Shown piece after piece: positions 26,775 through 36,679 of a DNA stretch of 64,000 nt (position 1 is its first letter; every line of letters begins with the position of its first letter). A program made the translations under genes and the position numbers. Below the pieces are notes generated by a model, which worked only from the letters and a program-made list of their open reading frames with translations, was not told the DNA's origin and searched no databases. The stretch covers positions 2,232,001 through 2,296,000 of the forward strand of contig NZ_CP039903.1 of NCBI RefSeq assembly GCF_005221385.1. The letters run 5' to 3'. This DNA is from Agrobacterium tumefaciens. GTDB taxonomy: Bacteria; Pseudomonadota; Alphaproteobacteria; Rhizobiales; Rhizobiaceae.

Positions 26775-26806
26775 AAAACAAAAAGCCCGGCATCGCTGCC
26801 GGGCTT
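26775..26806 (-). terminator. Terminator after livK
   Basis: AAGCCCGGCA (26783-26792) and TGCCGGGCTT (26797-26806) form a perfect 10-bp stem with a 4-nt loop. Read on the minus strand it is followed by TTTGTTTTG. It lies 23 bp beyond the livK stop. Confidence 0.9.
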
Positions 26807-26828
26807 CGATCGTGTATCGCAGAAAGGC

Positions 26829-27947
26829 TTAGCTGCCCTGCTGGATGTAGGTGAACTTGCCGTCCGGACCCTTCTTCCACTCGTACATGACGTAGCCGGG
26901 AAGCTTCGGGTCGCCCTTTTCATCGAAGGAGATGTCGCCGAGTGCAGTCGGGAAGGTACCCTTCTTCAGAGCTTCGGCAACCTTTTCCGGCTCGACGGAA
27001 CCGGCGGCCTTTGCCGCGCCTGCGATCGACTGCAGGGCTGCATAGGAGTAGAGCGTGTAGGCTTCGGGGTTGAAGCCGGCGGCCTTGAACTTCTCGACCA
27101 GCTCCTTGTTTTCCGGGCGCAGCGTCGGATCGGGACCGAAGGTGTTGAGCGTGCCTTCGACAGCGTCACCGGCGATGGACGCCAGTTCGTTCGAAACGAT
27201 GCCGTCACCCGAAATCAGCTTCGCCTTCAGGCCCTGATCGGCCGCCTGGCGGATGATCAGACCGGCTTCGGTGTGCAGGCCACCCCAGTAGATGACCGTA
27301 ACGCCGGCTTCCTTCATCTTGGAGATCAGCGCCGAGAAGTCCTTGTCGCCGACATTGACGCCTTCATACATGACTTCCGTCAGGCCGGCCGCATTGGCTG
27401 CCTTCTTGGTTTCATCGGCAAGGCCCTGACCATAGGGGGTCTTGTCGTGAATGACGGCGATCTTGGCGTCCTTGAAGTGGTCGGCAAGATATTTGCCGGC
27501 AATGCCACCCTGCTGGTCGTCACGACCGCAGGTGCGGAAGGTGTTCCACAGGCCACGCTCGGTAAAGACCGGGTTGGTTGCAGCCGGCGTCACTTCGAGA
27601 ATGCCGTTTTCGGCATAGACTTCGGAAGCCGGAATGGAAACGCCGGAGTTGAAGTGACCGATGACGAATTTCACGCCGTCGGCAACGAATTTATTGGCAA
27701 CCGAAATACCCTGCTTCGGGTCGGATACGTCATCGCCCAGCACGATCTTGATCTGCTCGCCATTGATGCCACCGGCGGCATTGATGTCTTTCGCAGCCTG
27801 TTCGGCACCCTTCTGGATCTGAGCGCCAAAAGCAGCGTTCGGGCCGGTCAGCGGTGCGCCGACAGCGATCACGACATCGGCCCAGGCCGAACCGCCGAAG
27901 GCGACCATGGCGGTCAGCGCGACAGCGGAAAGAAGAGACTTCTTCAT
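26829..27947 (-). CDS. livK: Branched-chain amino acid-binding protein (LivK/BraC type)
   Basis: A 372-residue periplasmic binding protein of the Leu/Ile/Val family. It has a signal peptide ([20 protein letters not shown]), [15 protein letters not shown] at the mature start, [15 protein letters not shown], and one disulfide-size Cys (TCGRDDQQG). It differs from UrtA in its motifs. It is followed by its own terminator and preceded by an inverted repeat in the leader. It works with the LivFGMH genes at 28589-32511. Exact specificity (Leu/Ile/Val or broader) is not readable. Confidence 0.93.
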   Translation of the reverse strand: MKKSLLSAVALTAMVAFGGSAWADVVIAVGAPLTGPNAAFGAQIQKGAEQAAKDINAAGGINGEQIKIVLGDDVSDPKQGISVANKFVADGVKFVIGHFNSGVSIPASEVYAENGILEVTPAATNPVFTERGLWNTFRTCGRDDQQGGIAGKYLADHFKDAKIAVIHDKTPYGQGLADETKKAANAAGLTEVMYEGVNVGDKDFSALISKMKEAGVTVIYWGGLHTEAGLIIRQAADQGLKAKLISGDGIVSNELASIAGDAVEGTLNTFGPDPTLRPENKELVEKFKAAGFNPEAYTLYSYAALQSIAGAAKAAGSVEPEKVAEALKKGTFPTALGDISFDEKGDPKLPGYVMYEWKKGPDGKFTYIQQGS

Positions 27948-27988
27948 TACTTTACTCCCAGTTCCTTGGATGGGTTGATTGCAAGGAC

Positions 27989-28016
27989 CTGTTCGGTACC
28001 CACCTTAACCGAACAG
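27989..28016. promoter_or_regulatory. Inverted repeat in the livK leader
   Basis: CTGTTCGGT (27989-27997) and ACCGAACAG (28008-28016) are perfect 9-bp inverted repeats separated by 10 bp, about 40 bp before the livK start. They could be an operator or an RNA hairpin between the DUF6867 gene and livK. No T tract follows, so a terminator is less likely. Confidence 0.45.
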
Positions 28017-28064
28017 AAACCGTTCCACTCTGACGAGCATTGTGCAGCCGGAAAAATCCGCCTG

Positions 28065-28418
28065 TCAATCTTTCTTCTTGTAGGAAAATGCCGACGTGCG
28101 ATCGTATAGCCAATAGTAGTTATTGACCATCTGGCTTGTCCGGCGCATGCGGAAACCGATGCTGGAAAAGACCAGAAGAAGAACGACGTCAAACACGTAA
28201 TAAAAGCCGTTGATGAACGGCCCGTTGAAGAGCGCGTGATGCAGGAAGCGCATCACCAGCCCCAATGCCAGCGTATAGATCACCACACGCGTATAATCGC
28301 CCCAGCCATCGGCCACGGACTTGCCCGTGCGCCATGCCGTCCAGAAACCCAAGAGGACAACCAGTGCGCGCAGAACATAACGCACGCCGTTATCGGTTTC
28401 GAAAAAAAGGCCCTGCAT
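28065..28418 (-). CDS. DUF6867-like small membrane protein of the liv locus
   Basis: A 117-residue protein with about three membrane segments (VLRALVVLLGFWTAW, VVIYTLALGLVMRFLHHALF, YYVFDVVLLLVFSSIGF) and a basic C-terminus. Proteins of this type are regularly found between livF and livK in Rhizobiales. No catalytic motif is visible. The ATG at 28418 (MQGLFFE) has GGGGA 5 bases upstream and fits the family; an ATG at 28430 is possible. An accessory role for the Liv transporter is inferred from position only. Confidence 0.75.
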   Translation of the reverse strand: MQGLFFETDNGVRYVLRALVVLLGFWTAWRTGKSVADGWGDYTRVVIYTLALGLVMRFLHHALFNGPFINGFYYVFDVVLLLVFSSIGFRMRRTSQMVNNYYWLYDRTSAFSYKKKD

Positions 28419-28588
28419 CTCTTTCCCCATCAGTGCCGGGCGAAAATGCCCAGACCCTGCCTTATCTGTCGTCCCGCCGTTTTGCCGGTGGGCATTTTAT
28501 TGTTTTGTGTGCAGCCGTTGCACGAAGGCAGCGGCTGAACACCGTTTGCAGTTTTGCGCCGCAAAATTTGCGGCGCAAGTAAAATCTT

Positions 28589-29317
28589 TCAGTGCCGTCC
28601 GCCTTCCAGATAAGCGGCGCGAACCTGTGGGTCGGCCAGCAGTTCCTTGCCCGAACCGCTCATCGTCACCTTGCCGTTGACCATCACATAAGCGCGGTCG
28701 GAAAGCTTCAGCGCGGCAAAGGCGTTCTGCTCCACCAGGAAGACGGTCAGCCCTTCCTCCTGGTTGAGTTTCTTGATCGCCTCGAAGATGCCCTTGACGA
28801 TCAGCGGCGCGAGACCGAGCGACGGTTCGTCGAGCAGAAGCAGCTTCGGCCTTGCCATCAACGCGCGGCCGATGGACAGCATCTGCTGCTCGCCGCCGGA
28901 AAGCGTGCCGCCCCGCTGGCTCTGGCGTTCCTTCAGGCGCGGGAACATCACGAAGATCTTCTCGACGTCTTCCTTGAAATATTTGAGGTTGTCGAGATTG
29001 GCGCCCATCTGCAGGTTTTCCAGCACCGTCATGCGCGGGAAAATCCTGCGGCCTTCGGGCGACTGGGCAATGCGCTTGCGGGCGATGAGATGCGTCGGCA
29101 GCTGGGTAATGTCTTCGCCGTCGAAGATCACCTGGCCGGCACGCGCCTGCGGGCTGCCGCAGATGGTCATCATCAGCGTCGACTTGCCGGCGCCATTGGC
29201 GCCGATCAGGCTGACGATTTCACCCTTGTTGACTTCGACATCGACACCGGCCAGAGCGCGGATATTGCCATAATAGGTTTCGACACCCTGGACTTTCAGA
29301 AGCGGTTCACCGGACAT
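28589..29317 (-). CDS. livF: Branched-chain amino acid ABC ATPase LivF
   Basis: LivF (242 aa) is one of the two ATPases of the LIV transporter. It has Walker A GANGAGKST, signature LSGGEQQML, Walker B LLLLDEPSLGLAPLIV and VFLVEQNAFAAL. It shares one base with the livG stop (29317), typical of coupled translation. A 170-bp gap with no clear feature separates it from the DUF6867 gene. Confidence 0.96.
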   Translation of the reverse strand: MSGEPLLKVQGVETYYGNIRALAGVDVEVNKGEIVSLIGANGAGKSTLMMTICGSPQARAGQVIFDGEDITQLPTHLIARKRIAQSPEGRRIFPRMTVLENLQMGANLDNLKYFKEDVEKIFVMFPRLKERQSQRGGTLSGGEQQMLSIGRALMARPKLLLLDEPSLGLAPLIVKGIFEAIKKLNQEEGLTVFLVEQNAFAALKLSDRAYVMVNGKVTMSGSGKELLADPQVRAAYLEGGRH

Positions 29318-30207
29318 CAGGCCGCTCCTCCGTCGAGTTCTTCCGCAATCACGTCTTCCACTTCATCATCCTCGACACCCAGATAGGCGGCGATGACCTT
29401 CGGGTCGTTCTTCACATGGTCCGGCGTGCCGTCGGAAATCTTCTGGCCATATTCCAGAACCACCACATGGTCGGAAATCTGCATCACAACGGACATGTCA
29501 TGCTCGATGAGGAGCAGCGACGTGCCTTCATCGCGGATGCCGCGCAAGAGCGCATTGAGCGCCAGCGATTCCTTCGGGTTGAGACCGGCGGCCGGCTCAT
29601 CGAGGCACAGAAGCTCCGGCCCCGTGCACATGGCGCGGGCGATTTCCAGACGGCGCTGCGCGCCATAGGGCAGATCACCGGCCGGGTCGTCGGCGCGGTC
29701 GATCAGATCGGCCTTTTCCAGCCAGTATTTGGCTTTCTCGATCGAGCTTGCAACCGCCCTCTTATAGGCAGGCAGGCCGAGGAGACCGAGAATGGTGTAA
29801 CCCGAGGCCTTCATCAGCGCATTGTGCTGCGCCACCAGCAGGTTTTCCAGAACCGTGAGGCCCGAAAACAGGCGGATGTTCTGGAAGGTGCGCGCCACCT
29901 TCGCCTTCTTGGTGATTTCGAAATCCGGCAGGCGCTCGAGAAGATGCGCCTCGCCACTTTGCTGGCGCATGGTGATCATGCCCATCGTCGGCTTGTAGAA
30001 GCCGGTGATGCAGTTGAAAACCGTGGTCTTTCCAGCACCGTTGGGGCCGATCAGCGCGGTGATCTCACCGCGCTTCGCCTCGAAGGAGAAGTCGTTGATG
30101 GCCATCAGGCCGCCGAACTTCATCGAGAGATGTTCGACCTTGAGGATCGTGTCGCCCGTCGTATTGCCGTTCGCATTGGATGTCATGTTCATCGTTCCGG
30201 AAGCCAT
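29317..30207 (-). CDS. livG: Branched-chain amino acid ABC ATPase LivG
   Basis: LivG (296 aa) is the second ATPase. It has Walker A GPNGAGKTT, KVARTFQNIRLF (Q-loop), Walker B LLCLDEPAAGLNPKES and LLIEHDMSVVM. The signature region PYGAQRRLEIARA is the LivG variant. There is a ~20-residue polar N-terminal extension before ILKVEHLSMKFGG and an acidic C-terminal tail. The ATG at 30207 overlaps the livM stop by one base (TGATG). Confidence 0.96.
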   Translation of the reverse strand: MASGTMNMTSNANGNTTGDTILKVEHLSMKFGGLMAINDFSFEAKRGEITALIGPNGAGKTTVFNCITGFYKPTMGMITMRQQSGEAHLLERLPDFEITKKAKVARTFQNIRLFSGLTVLENLLVAQHNALMKASGYTILGLLGLPAYKRAVASSIEKAKYWLEKADLIDRADDPAGDLPYGAQRRLEIARAMCTGPELLCLDEPAAGLNPKESLALNALLRGIRDEGTSLLLIEHDMSVVMQISDHVVVLEYGQKISDGTPDHVKNDPKVIAAYLGVEDDEVEDVIAEELDGGAA

Positions 30208-31604
30208 CAACCGTGACCTTCCTTGGTAAAGCTGCCGGACACGGCCTTGCGCTCCTTGAGGAAGGCCGTGGGTTCACGCGAGCCGACGAAGCCGCGCGGC
30301 TTGAACAGCATGACGATGACCATGGCGAGGCCGAACAGCAGCATACGATAGAGTTCCGGTGTGAAATCAGGCCCGAAGATGTGCTTCAGGAATTCCATTT
30401 CACGCAGAAGCTCCGTGCCGCCGACCATGACGAGGGCGGCAATGGCAATACCTGTCAGCGACCCCATGCCGCCAAGCACGACGATGGCGAGGATGACGGC
30501 GGATTCGAGGAACACGAAGCTTTCCGGCGACACGAAACCCTGACGCGCCGCGAAGAACGAACCGGCAAAACCGCCGAACATCGCGCCCGTCGCAAAGGCG
30601 GTGAGCTTGGTGATGACGGTATCGATGCCGAGTGAACGGCAAGCGATTTCGTCCTCACGCAGCGCTTCCCAGGCGCGGCCAATCGGCATGCGGCGCAGCT
30701 TGATCGTGACGTAGGCCGTCAGCATGCACAGAAGCAGGATCACATAGAACAGGAAGATCTTGTAATAGGCCGATGACATCGACAGGCCAAACGCCTTGGC
30801 GAAGTTGTTCGGCGCGCCGACATCGAAAGACCAGATGCCGAAGACGGAAGCCTTGGCGATACCGGAAATACCGAAGGTGCCCTTGGTCACATCTGTCCAG
30901 TTCAGCAACACGAGACGGATGATTTCACCAAAGGCGAGCGTGACGATCGCCAGATAGTCGCCGCGAAGTCTCAGAACCGGGAAACCGAGGATGATGCCCC
31001 AGAAGCCCGCGAGAATGCCGGCAAGCGGCAGAAGCACCCAGAAGGACAGGCCGAACTGGCTGGACAGCAGCGCATAGGAATAAGCGCCAACCGCATAAAA
31101 GGCCACGTAGCCGAGATCGAGCAGGCCGGCCAGCCCGACGACGATGTTGAGACCCCAGGCCAGCATCACGTAGATGAGGATCTGGATGCCGAAATTGTCG
31201 ACGAATTTCAGCGAACCCTGAAAACCGAACAATTGCACGGCGATAACAGGGTAAAGCAGCAGCAGAACCAGCGCCAGCTTGAGGAAGTGCTTATGGAAAA
31301 AGCCCTTGTCCTCGGAGATTTCCAGAATGCCGGTTTTTGCCTTGGCAAGCCTGCGGCGATCCATCGACGGTTTGAAGAAGCCGACCACGAGGAAACGGCC
31401 AATGGCGGCGACGGCGACGAAGATCGCCAGCAGCCCCCAGCGGGTGCCCCAGATCAGCTGGTTGTTGATATCCTGATAGGTGATGATGCCGATGTAGAGA
31501 ATGAACATGCCGAACGAGACGACGCCGGCAATCAGCCCCTCCTTCACCGCCGTTGCCATCAGGCTCGGGCTGGAAGCGGCATTTTCGGAAGCGATATTGG
31601 TCAT
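30207..31604 (-). CDS. livM: Branched-chain amino acid ABC permease LivM
   Basis: LivM (465 aa) is an integral membrane permease. The N-terminal ~130 residues, with two extra membrane segments and a basic linker, are longer than the E. coli type. The core has [41 protein letters not shown] and the coupling segment [15 protein letters not shown]. The stop is shared with livG; livH ends 4 bp before it. The C-terminal tail ([16 protein letters not shown]) is polar. Confidence 0.96.
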   Translation of the reverse strand: MTNIASENAASSPSLMATAVKEGLIAGVVSFGMFILYIGIITYQDINNQLIWGTRWGLLAIFVAVAAIGRFLVVGFFKPSMDRRRLAKAKTGILEISEDKGFFHKHFLKLALVLLLLYPVIAVQLFGFQGSLKFVDNFGIQILIYVMLAWGLNIVVGLAGLLDLGYVAFYAVGAYSYALLSSQFGLSFWVLLPLAGILAGFWGIILGFPVLRLRGDYLAIVTLAFGEIIRLVLLNWTDVTKGTFGISGIAKASVFGIWSFDVGAPNNFAKAFGLSMSSAYYKIFLFYVILLLCMLTAYVTIKLRRMPIGRAWEALREDEIACRSLGIDTVITKLTAFATGAMFGGFAGSFFAARQGFVSPESFVFLESAVILAIVVLGGMGSLTGIAIAALVMVGGTELLREMEFLKHIFGPDFTPELYRMLLFGLAMVIVMLFKPRGFVGSREPTAFLKERKAVSGSFTKEGHG

Positions 31605-31608
31605 GGGA

Positions 31609-32511
31609 TCACACCTTCTCGACTTCCGGACGACCGAGAATACCGGTCGGCTTGAAGATCAGCACGAAAGCCAGGATGCCGAATGCCGCGACATCCTTGT
31701 AGGCGATGGAGAAATAGGCCGACCACAGGGATTCGATCAGACCGATCAAAAGGCCGCCGAGAACGGCGCCCGGAAGCGAGCCGATGCCGCCGAGAACGGC
31801 CGCGGTGAAGGCCTTGACGCCGGGAACGAAGCCGTCGCTGAACGAAGCCACGCCATAATACATCAGATACATCGTACCGGCGACAGCCGCCAGCGCCGCA
31901 CCCATGATGAAGGTGATGGAGATCGTCTTGTCGACATCAACGCCGAGCAGGGCAGCCATCTTGCGGTCCTGTTCGGTGGCGCGCTGCGCCCGGCCGAGCG
32001 GGGTCTTGTTGACGATGTACCAGAAGGCGAACAGCAGCACCGAGGTAACGACCATGATGATCAGCTGCTTCAGCGATACGGTGATGGCGCCGAAATGATA
32101 GCTTTCCGTCACCATGGACGGGATCGGCTTGTTGCGCGGGCCCTGGGTGACCTGGATGAAGTTGGACAGCGCGATCGACATGCCGATGGCGGTGATCAGC
32201 GGTGCAAGCCGGAATGAGCCGCGCAGAGGCCGGTAGGCGACGCGCTCGATGACCCAGTTCCACAGGCCGGTCATCAGCATGGCGACGACCATCATCAGAA
32301 GCAGAAGAAGCGCCACCGGAATGCCGGCGAAAAACGATGTTGCAATCAAAAAAACGATCAGCGCGGCGAAGCCGCCAAGCATGAAAATATCGCCATGGGC
32401 GAAGTTGATCATGCCGATAATGCCGTAAACCATCGTATAGCCGATAGCGATGAGGCCATAGATCGATCCAAGAGTCAGCCCGTTGATGAGCTGCTGGATA
32501 AAATACTCCAT
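31609..32511 (-). CDS. livH: Branched-chain amino acid ABC permease LivH
   Basis: LivH (300 aa) is the partner permease with about eight membrane segments. Hallmarks are [39 protein letters not shown] and the coupling motif [16 protein letters not shown]. It is the first gene of livHMGF, 4 bp before livM. The ATG at 32511 is the only reasonable start. Confidence 0.97.
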   Translation of the reverse strand: MEYFIQQLINGLTLGSIYGLIAIGYTMVYGIIGMINFAHGDIFMLGGFAALIVFLIATSFFAGIPVALLLLLMMVVAMLMTGLWNWVIERVAYRPLRGSFRLAPLITAIGMSIALSNFIQVTQGPRNKPIPSMVTESYHFGAITVSLKQLIIMVVTSVLLFAFWYIVNKTPLGRAQRATEQDRKMAALLGVDVDKTISITFIMGAALAAVAGTMYLMYYGVASFSDGFVPGVKAFTAAVLGGIGSLPGAVLGGLLIGLIESLWSAYFSIAYKDVAAFGILAFVLIFKPTGILGRPEVEKV

Positions 32512-32844
32512 GTCTTTCCCCCGGGTATGGCCTCAAATGGGCCACGCCTCGTTATGTTAATTATAGGGGGAGCCCCTGCGGGCATCCCCACTCCCAAAAT
32601 GCATATCGTGTTCGCTAAAAATGTGAAGTCAAAAACAGGCGATCCTGCACAAAATTTGGAATTTCCACACCATCTGCCCGTTTCCCGGTCAAAAGAGCCA
32701 TGATTTCGGCAGGAAGTGCTGAAAAAATGACGCTGGAATGCTTATTTTAGTCTTGTCTACCGCCATTATTTGACGGGCGACGGGCAAAGGAGTAGCGACA
32801 TTGGGGATCGAAAGATCCCGGCACGGGATGGCAACGGCAAAGAG
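32512..32844. other. Intergenic region between livH and the CysQ-like gene
   Basis: This divergent 333-bp gap holds the promoters of livHMGF (minus) and cysQ (plus). No gene is visible. The sequence GGGGAGCCCCTGCGGGCATCCCC (about 32568-32590) is a GC-rich imperfect dyad near livH that could be a hairpin or operator. No convincing consensus promoter was identified. Confidence 0.4.
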
Positions 32845-33633
32845 ATGATCGACATATTGACGAAAGCGGCGCTGGACGCCGGGCAGGCAATCATGGCGGT
32901 CCATCGCGCCGGCCCGCATGTGTCTTATAAGGATGACTGCTCGCCGGTGACCGAGGCCGATCAACGCGCCGAAACAATTATTCTTGCGGCGCTGGCCGCT
33001 CATTTTCCCGACATTCCCGTGATCGCCGAAGAGGCTGTCTCAAACGGAATTCTGCCGGAAACGGGCAAGGAATTCTTCCTGGTCGATCCGCTTGACGGAA
33101 CCAAGGAATTCATTTCCGGCAAGGACGATTTCACCGTCAATATCGCGCTTATCCGCAACGGCGCTCCGGTTGCGGGCGTGGTTTACGCACCCTGTCGCGG
33201 GCAGGCATGGACTGGCGAAGGCAACAAGGCCGAAAAGCTCGCCATTTCCGGCGAGGGAGCAATCCTTTCCCGCCACCCCATCCGCGCGCGCCAGCGCGGC
33301 GCTTCGCCCGTGGCGCTGATCAGCCGCTCGCATTGCACGGCGAAGACGGAAGCTTTCGTGGCCGAACACGGGCTGAAAGACTGCATTTCCGTCGGCTCCT
33401 CACTGAAATTCTGCATGCTGGCGGAAGGGGCCGCCGATATCTATCCCCGCTTCAGCCGCACCATGATATGGGACACGGCCGCCGGCGACGCCGTGCTGCG
33501 TGCCGCAGGCGGCCGGACGCTCGATTGCGAAGGCCAGCTGCTCGGCTATGCCGTGAGGGGTGATGGTGAGGATGCGCTGGCCAATCCGGATTTTATTGCC
33601 GAAGGGGCGGTGGCGGTGGAAGTCGCGGGGTAA
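32845..33633 (+). CDS. cysQ: CysQ-like 3'(2'),5'-bisphosphate nucleotidase
   Basis: A 262-residue phosphatase of the inositol monophosphatase superfamily, CysQ subgroup. It hydrolyses 3'-phosphoadenosine 5'-phosphate (PAP) left over from sulfate assimilation. The Mg2+-binding motifs are PVTEADQRAE, EEAVSN and LVDPLDGTKEFISG; the second metal motif is MIWDTAAGDAVLRAAGG. The ATG at 32845 gives the family-length protein; in-frame sequence upstream is not conserved. It stands divergent from livH. Confidence 0.9.
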   Translation: MIDILTKAALDAGQAIMAVHRAGPHVSYKDDCSPVTEADQRAETIILAALAAHFPDIPVIAEEAVSNGILPETGKEFFLVDPLDGTKEFISGKDDFTVNIALIRNGAPVAGVVYAPCRGQAWTGEGNKAEKLAISGEGAILSRHPIRARQRGASPVALISRSHCTAKTEAFVAEHGLKDCISVGSSLKFCMLAEGAADIYPRFSRTMIWDTAAGDAVLRAAGGRTLDCEGQLLGYAVRGDGEDALANPDFIAEGAVAVEVAG

Positions 33634-33681
33634 CGGGCGCTCGGCGTCTTCTGCGACCTCCTGTGACGTGCGTGTGCGGTT

Positions 33682-33838
33682 TACCCCCCTCTGCCCTGCC
33701 GGGCATCTCCCCCTCAAGGGGGGAGATCGACTCGCGGGCGGGTTTCGCCCATCTCAACGTTTGCGAATGAAGTGGTGGCAGCGCCTCCTGCCGATCTCCC
33801 CCCTTGAGGGGGAGATGCCCGGCAGGGCAGAGGGGGGT
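33682..33838. repeat. Second palindromic mosaic repeat, copy B
   Basis: Same outer arms as 16230-16384 (CCCCCCTCTGCCCTGCCGGG and its complement). The core contains AACGTTTGCGAATGAAGTGG, which is the reverse complement, with a few changes, of the core of the copy at 43817-43974. It fills most of the gap between cysQ and the DUF2793 gene. Confidence 0.88.
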
Positions 33839-33949
33839 GAAGCGGCATACGCCGAAGCTCCCAAAATAATCCCATCCCCCCTCATCCCCACCCCACCCCG
33901 CCGCCTCACAATGCCCCGCGAACGAACACATCAGCGCGGAAGGCACATC

Positions 33950-34991
33950 ATGACGGAACAGACGGCGAGACTTCGGCTTCCCTATATCCTCCCCTCACAG
34001 GCACAGAAACACGTCACCCACAACGAAGCCCTGCAAAGGCTGGATGCGATCGTGCAGCTCACCATCAAGGCCGCCGTCGCCACACCGCCCGAAAATGCGG
34101 CGGAAGGAGACTGCTTCCTCATCTCCGCGGATGCCGCGGGTGACTGGGCCGGCAAAGGCGGCAGGCTCGCCTTCAAGCAGGATGGCGCCTGGCTCTCGTT
34201 CACGCCACAGCCCGGCTGGACGGCCTGGTTTGTCAGTGAGGATAAATATCGCATCCTGCACGACGGCGTCTGGCGCGACATGCCGCTGCCTGCCGCTGGC
34301 CGGATGGAAAGGGTTGGCATCGGCACGGATGCCGACACGACGAACCGTCTGGCGCTCGCCTCCCCCTCCAGCCTCTTCACCCATGCGCCGGAAGACGGCA
34401 GCCATCGCCTGACGGTCAACAAGGCGGGCAAGGCCGATACCGCCTCGCTGCTGTTCCAGTCAGGATGGAGCGGCCGGGCGGAAATGGGCCTTGCCGGCAA
34501 TGACGGGTTTTCGATCAAGACCAGCGAGGATGGCACCGCATGGCACACCGCACTTCTTTGCAGCGGCGACGGCCGGGTCTCGATGCCGGAACCGCCCGCT
34601 CGCCGTCGCCGGCCTGCCGGCGGGCACGACGAAACCTGCCAATGGCACGGCTGCAGGTTTTTCCGTGCTCTCCTTCGCCGAGGGCGGCTTTGCGCTCGGT
34701 GATGCGGTGAGCGGCGGCGGGCGCGAACTCGTGGTTCCGGCAAAGGGTCTTTATCTGGCGGCCTTGATGCTCGCCGTGGTCTCCTCTTCCGGCCACCGGG
34801 TGACGCTTTTCATCAACGGCGCGGCGGCCCCCTTCGGCATCGCCGGCAATGCATCGACTTCAGGCACCTCGCAGTCGGCAACCTCCATCCTTTCCCTCAA
34901 TGCCGGCGACCGCCTGCGGCTGCAGCATGAGGGGACGGCGGAATTTACCCAGGGTAACGGGAAAACATGCCTCTCGCTTGCAGCACTGTGA
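33950..34991 (+). pseudogene. DUF2793 (phage/GTA-like) protein, frameshifted
   Basis: The N-terminal part (MTEQTARLRLPYILPSQAQK, then HNEALQRLDAIVQL and GDWAGKGGRLAFKQDGAWLSFTPQ) is a DUF2793 domain, as in phage and gene-transfer-agent tail-associated proteins. The frame breaks near 34590-34597. Removing one C from GGAACCGCCC joins it to a second frame encoding RPLAVAGLPAGTTKPANG and a C1q/tail-fibre-like end (GLYLAALMLAVVSSSGHRVTLFING) up to the stop at 34991. The full product would be about 346 residues. As read, a shortened 250-residue protein with an unrelated Arg-rich tail ends at 34702. No other phage gene is nearby. Confidence 0.75.
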
Positions 34992-35183
34992 GTGCAAACA
35001 ACCGATGGACGATAAAAATTGCGATTTTTGGAAAAATTTTTTCCCGGCAAAATAAGGCGACTCGAACAGATCAGGCGAAACCGTTCAAATTCTTAATAAA
35101 TTGTCTAGAGCTGCTTAGGCAATTTTTAAAGGTACGGGGATAGAGTTCCCGTCATATGGTCTTGAGTTTGTATAGAGTGTCCA

Positions 35184-35459
35184 ATGACCGAAATGATACG
35201 CCCACGAGTTAAATATGTCATCGGCCCCGATGGCAGCCCTCTGACGATCGCGGATCTTCCGCCTGCCAATACCCGACGCTGGGTCATTCGCAGAAAGGCG
35301 GAGGTGGTTGCAGCGGTACGCGGAGGACTGTTGAGCCTCGAGGAAGCCTGCGAGCGTTATACGCTCACCGTTGAAGAATTCCTGTCCTGGCAGTCCTCGA
35401 TCTCCGATCATGGCCTTGCCGGCCTGCGCACCACGCGCATTCAGCAATATCGCCACTGA
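35184..35459 (+). CDS. sciP: SciP-type CtrA inhibitor (DUF1153)
   Basis: SciP (91 aa) is a small HTH protein that in Caulobacter binds DNA-bound CtrA and blocks transcription of its targets late in the swarmer phase. The sequence RVKYVIGPDGSPLTIADLPP, RRWVIRRKAEVVAAVRGGLL and LSLEEACERYTLTVEEFLSW is the DUF1153/SciP signature. It is near full-length for the family. ATG codons at 35184 and 35193 are both possible. It lies 2 kb upstream of ctrA on the same strand, as in many alphaproteobacteria. Confidence 0.92.
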   Translation: MTEMIRPRVKYVIGPDGSPLTIADLPPANTRRWVIRRKAEVVAAVRGGLLSLEEACERYTLTVEEFLSWQSSISDHGLAGLRTTRIQQYRH

Positions 35460-35682
35460 TATTGCGCCGGCGCGGCAACGCGCCCAAACCGAATTTCAAA
35501 TGCCCCGTCAGATTATCGACGGGGTTTTCGGTTTGATTTTGGATTCCCCCCGCATAGCATGTCCGCCCCACGGTAAAAGATTGTCGCCGGTTTGTGTCCG
35601 CTGCGTTCGCTTTCCCGCTGTTTCAATTCAGGCGCAAGCCATTACAGTGGCGAGAACGAACAGCAACACGGAGGCGCAAACC

Positions 35683-35964
35683 ATGGACATTCTCAGCACC
35701 GAAACCGGATCGCACGGCGAATATTCGGCAACCATCGACGGCCACAAGGCGGAGATGACCTATTCGCGCACCTCCCCTTCCCTTATCATCATCGATCATA
35801 CCGGCGTGCCCGATGCCCTGCGCGGCAAAGGCGTCGGCCAGGCGCTCGCAGCCCACGCGATTGATGAGGCCCGCAAGGGCGGCTGGAAAATCATTCCGCT
35901 CTGCCCGTTTTTCAAGGCTCAGACGCTGCGCCATAAAGAATGGGCGGATGTTATCCAGGGGTAA
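35683..35964 (+). CDS. YjdJ-type GNAT N-acetyltransferase
   Basis: A 93-residue mini-GNAT of the YjdJ/NATD1 group. It has EYSATIDGHKAEMTYSR, LIIIDHTGVPDALRGKGVGQ (acetyl-CoA loop G-K-G-V-G-Q), and ending IIPLCPFFKAQTLRHKEW with the conserved C and R/H near the active site. The ATG at 35683 follows GGAGG by 7 bases. Substrate unknown; it is not obviously in an operon. Confidence 0.85.
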   Translation: MDILSTETGSHGEYSATIDGHKAEMTYSRTSPSLIIIDHTGVPDALRGKGVGQALAAHAIDEARKGGWKIIPLCPFFKAQTLRHKEWADVIQG

Positions 35965-35994
35965 GCCGGCAGAATAGTCAAAAGCGTCGCCGCG

Positions 35995-36115
35995 TCTTCT
36001 TCTCCCCGCCAGGGAGAAGGTGGCCCGAAGGGTCGGATGAGCAACGCTAGCGATAGGCTGCACGCTCGCCCCCTCATCCCGCTGCCGCGGACTTCTCCCC
36101 GACGGGGAGAAGAAA
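35995..36115. repeat. RIME-like palindromic repeat, copy 4
   Basis: Same family as 635-760, but the core has lost part of the GGGGGC stretch (GGTCGGATGAGCAACGCTAG). It lies between the mini-GNAT gene and the convergent DUF1059 gene. Confidence 0.88.
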
Positions 36116-36188
36116 CAAGCGGCAGACGCTCGATCCTTCACAACCGTTCCCATATTGCGTCATTCATAAATGCGCGTCGGGCCTCCCG

Positions 36189-36392
36189 TCACGCCACCTT
36201 TAGCGGCGGCGTCCCTGCATGCATGCTGTGGCGGACTTCCTCGCGAAATTCAGGCGTATCCTTTGCGCCATGCACGGCAACAGCATGTTGCACGGCCGCT
36301 TCCATAAGCTCCTCCGGAGAATCGGCGGAGATGGCGATCGTGCATTTGCTGTCACTGGGGAATTCGCGGCAATCAATATATTGGCGGGCCAT
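36189..36392 (-). CDS. DUF1059 small protein
   Basis: The 67-residue product matches DUF1059: YIDCREFPSDSKCTIAISADS, then EELMEAAVQHAVAVHG and TPEFREEVRHSM. It is small, soluble and without recognisable catalytic residues. The start at 36392 follows GGGAGGGAAA. Function unknown. Confidence 0.85.
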   Translation of the reverse strand: MARQYIDCREFPSDSKCTIAISADSPEELMEAAVQHAVAVHGAKDTPEFREEVRHSMHAGTPPLKVA

Positions 36393-36556
36393 TTTTCCCT
36401 CCCTGCAATAGCCACCCGCACCCGCACGGGGCGCGTGCGCGTAAAAGCCTCCGGCTCACGGTCGGAACCCCCTTAAATTACGCCTTTCCCCACCCCCGGA
36501 CAATCGAAATCAGCGAGTGGCCGGGCGGCAGGGAGATACGGCGACCCGGCAAAACA

Positions 36557-36590
36557 AAAGGCCGCCCCTGAGAGGCGGCCTTTTAAAAAA
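36557..36590. terminator. Bidirectional terminator hairpin below fliJ
   Basis: AAAAGGCCGCC (36557-36567) pairs with GGCGGCCTTTT (36574-36584), an 11-bp stem with a 6-nt loop. On the minus strand it is followed by GTTTTGCC and would end the fliJ transcript. Confidence 0.8.
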
Positions 36591-36679
36591 ATGCATGCCG
36601 TCCCGTCATTGAAAGCCGCCTCCTGATCCACCGGCAGCCGTCAATGAGGACGATCATTCGTCCGATGTTGCGCCTGATA

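Noticed and set aside
16452..32511. Possibility that urtABCDE and livKHMGF are duplicate amino-acid transporters
   Set aside because: The UrtB exported extension, the UrtD LSHGQKQW variant and UrtA motifs separate the first set clearly as urea-type; the second set has Liv-type motifs.
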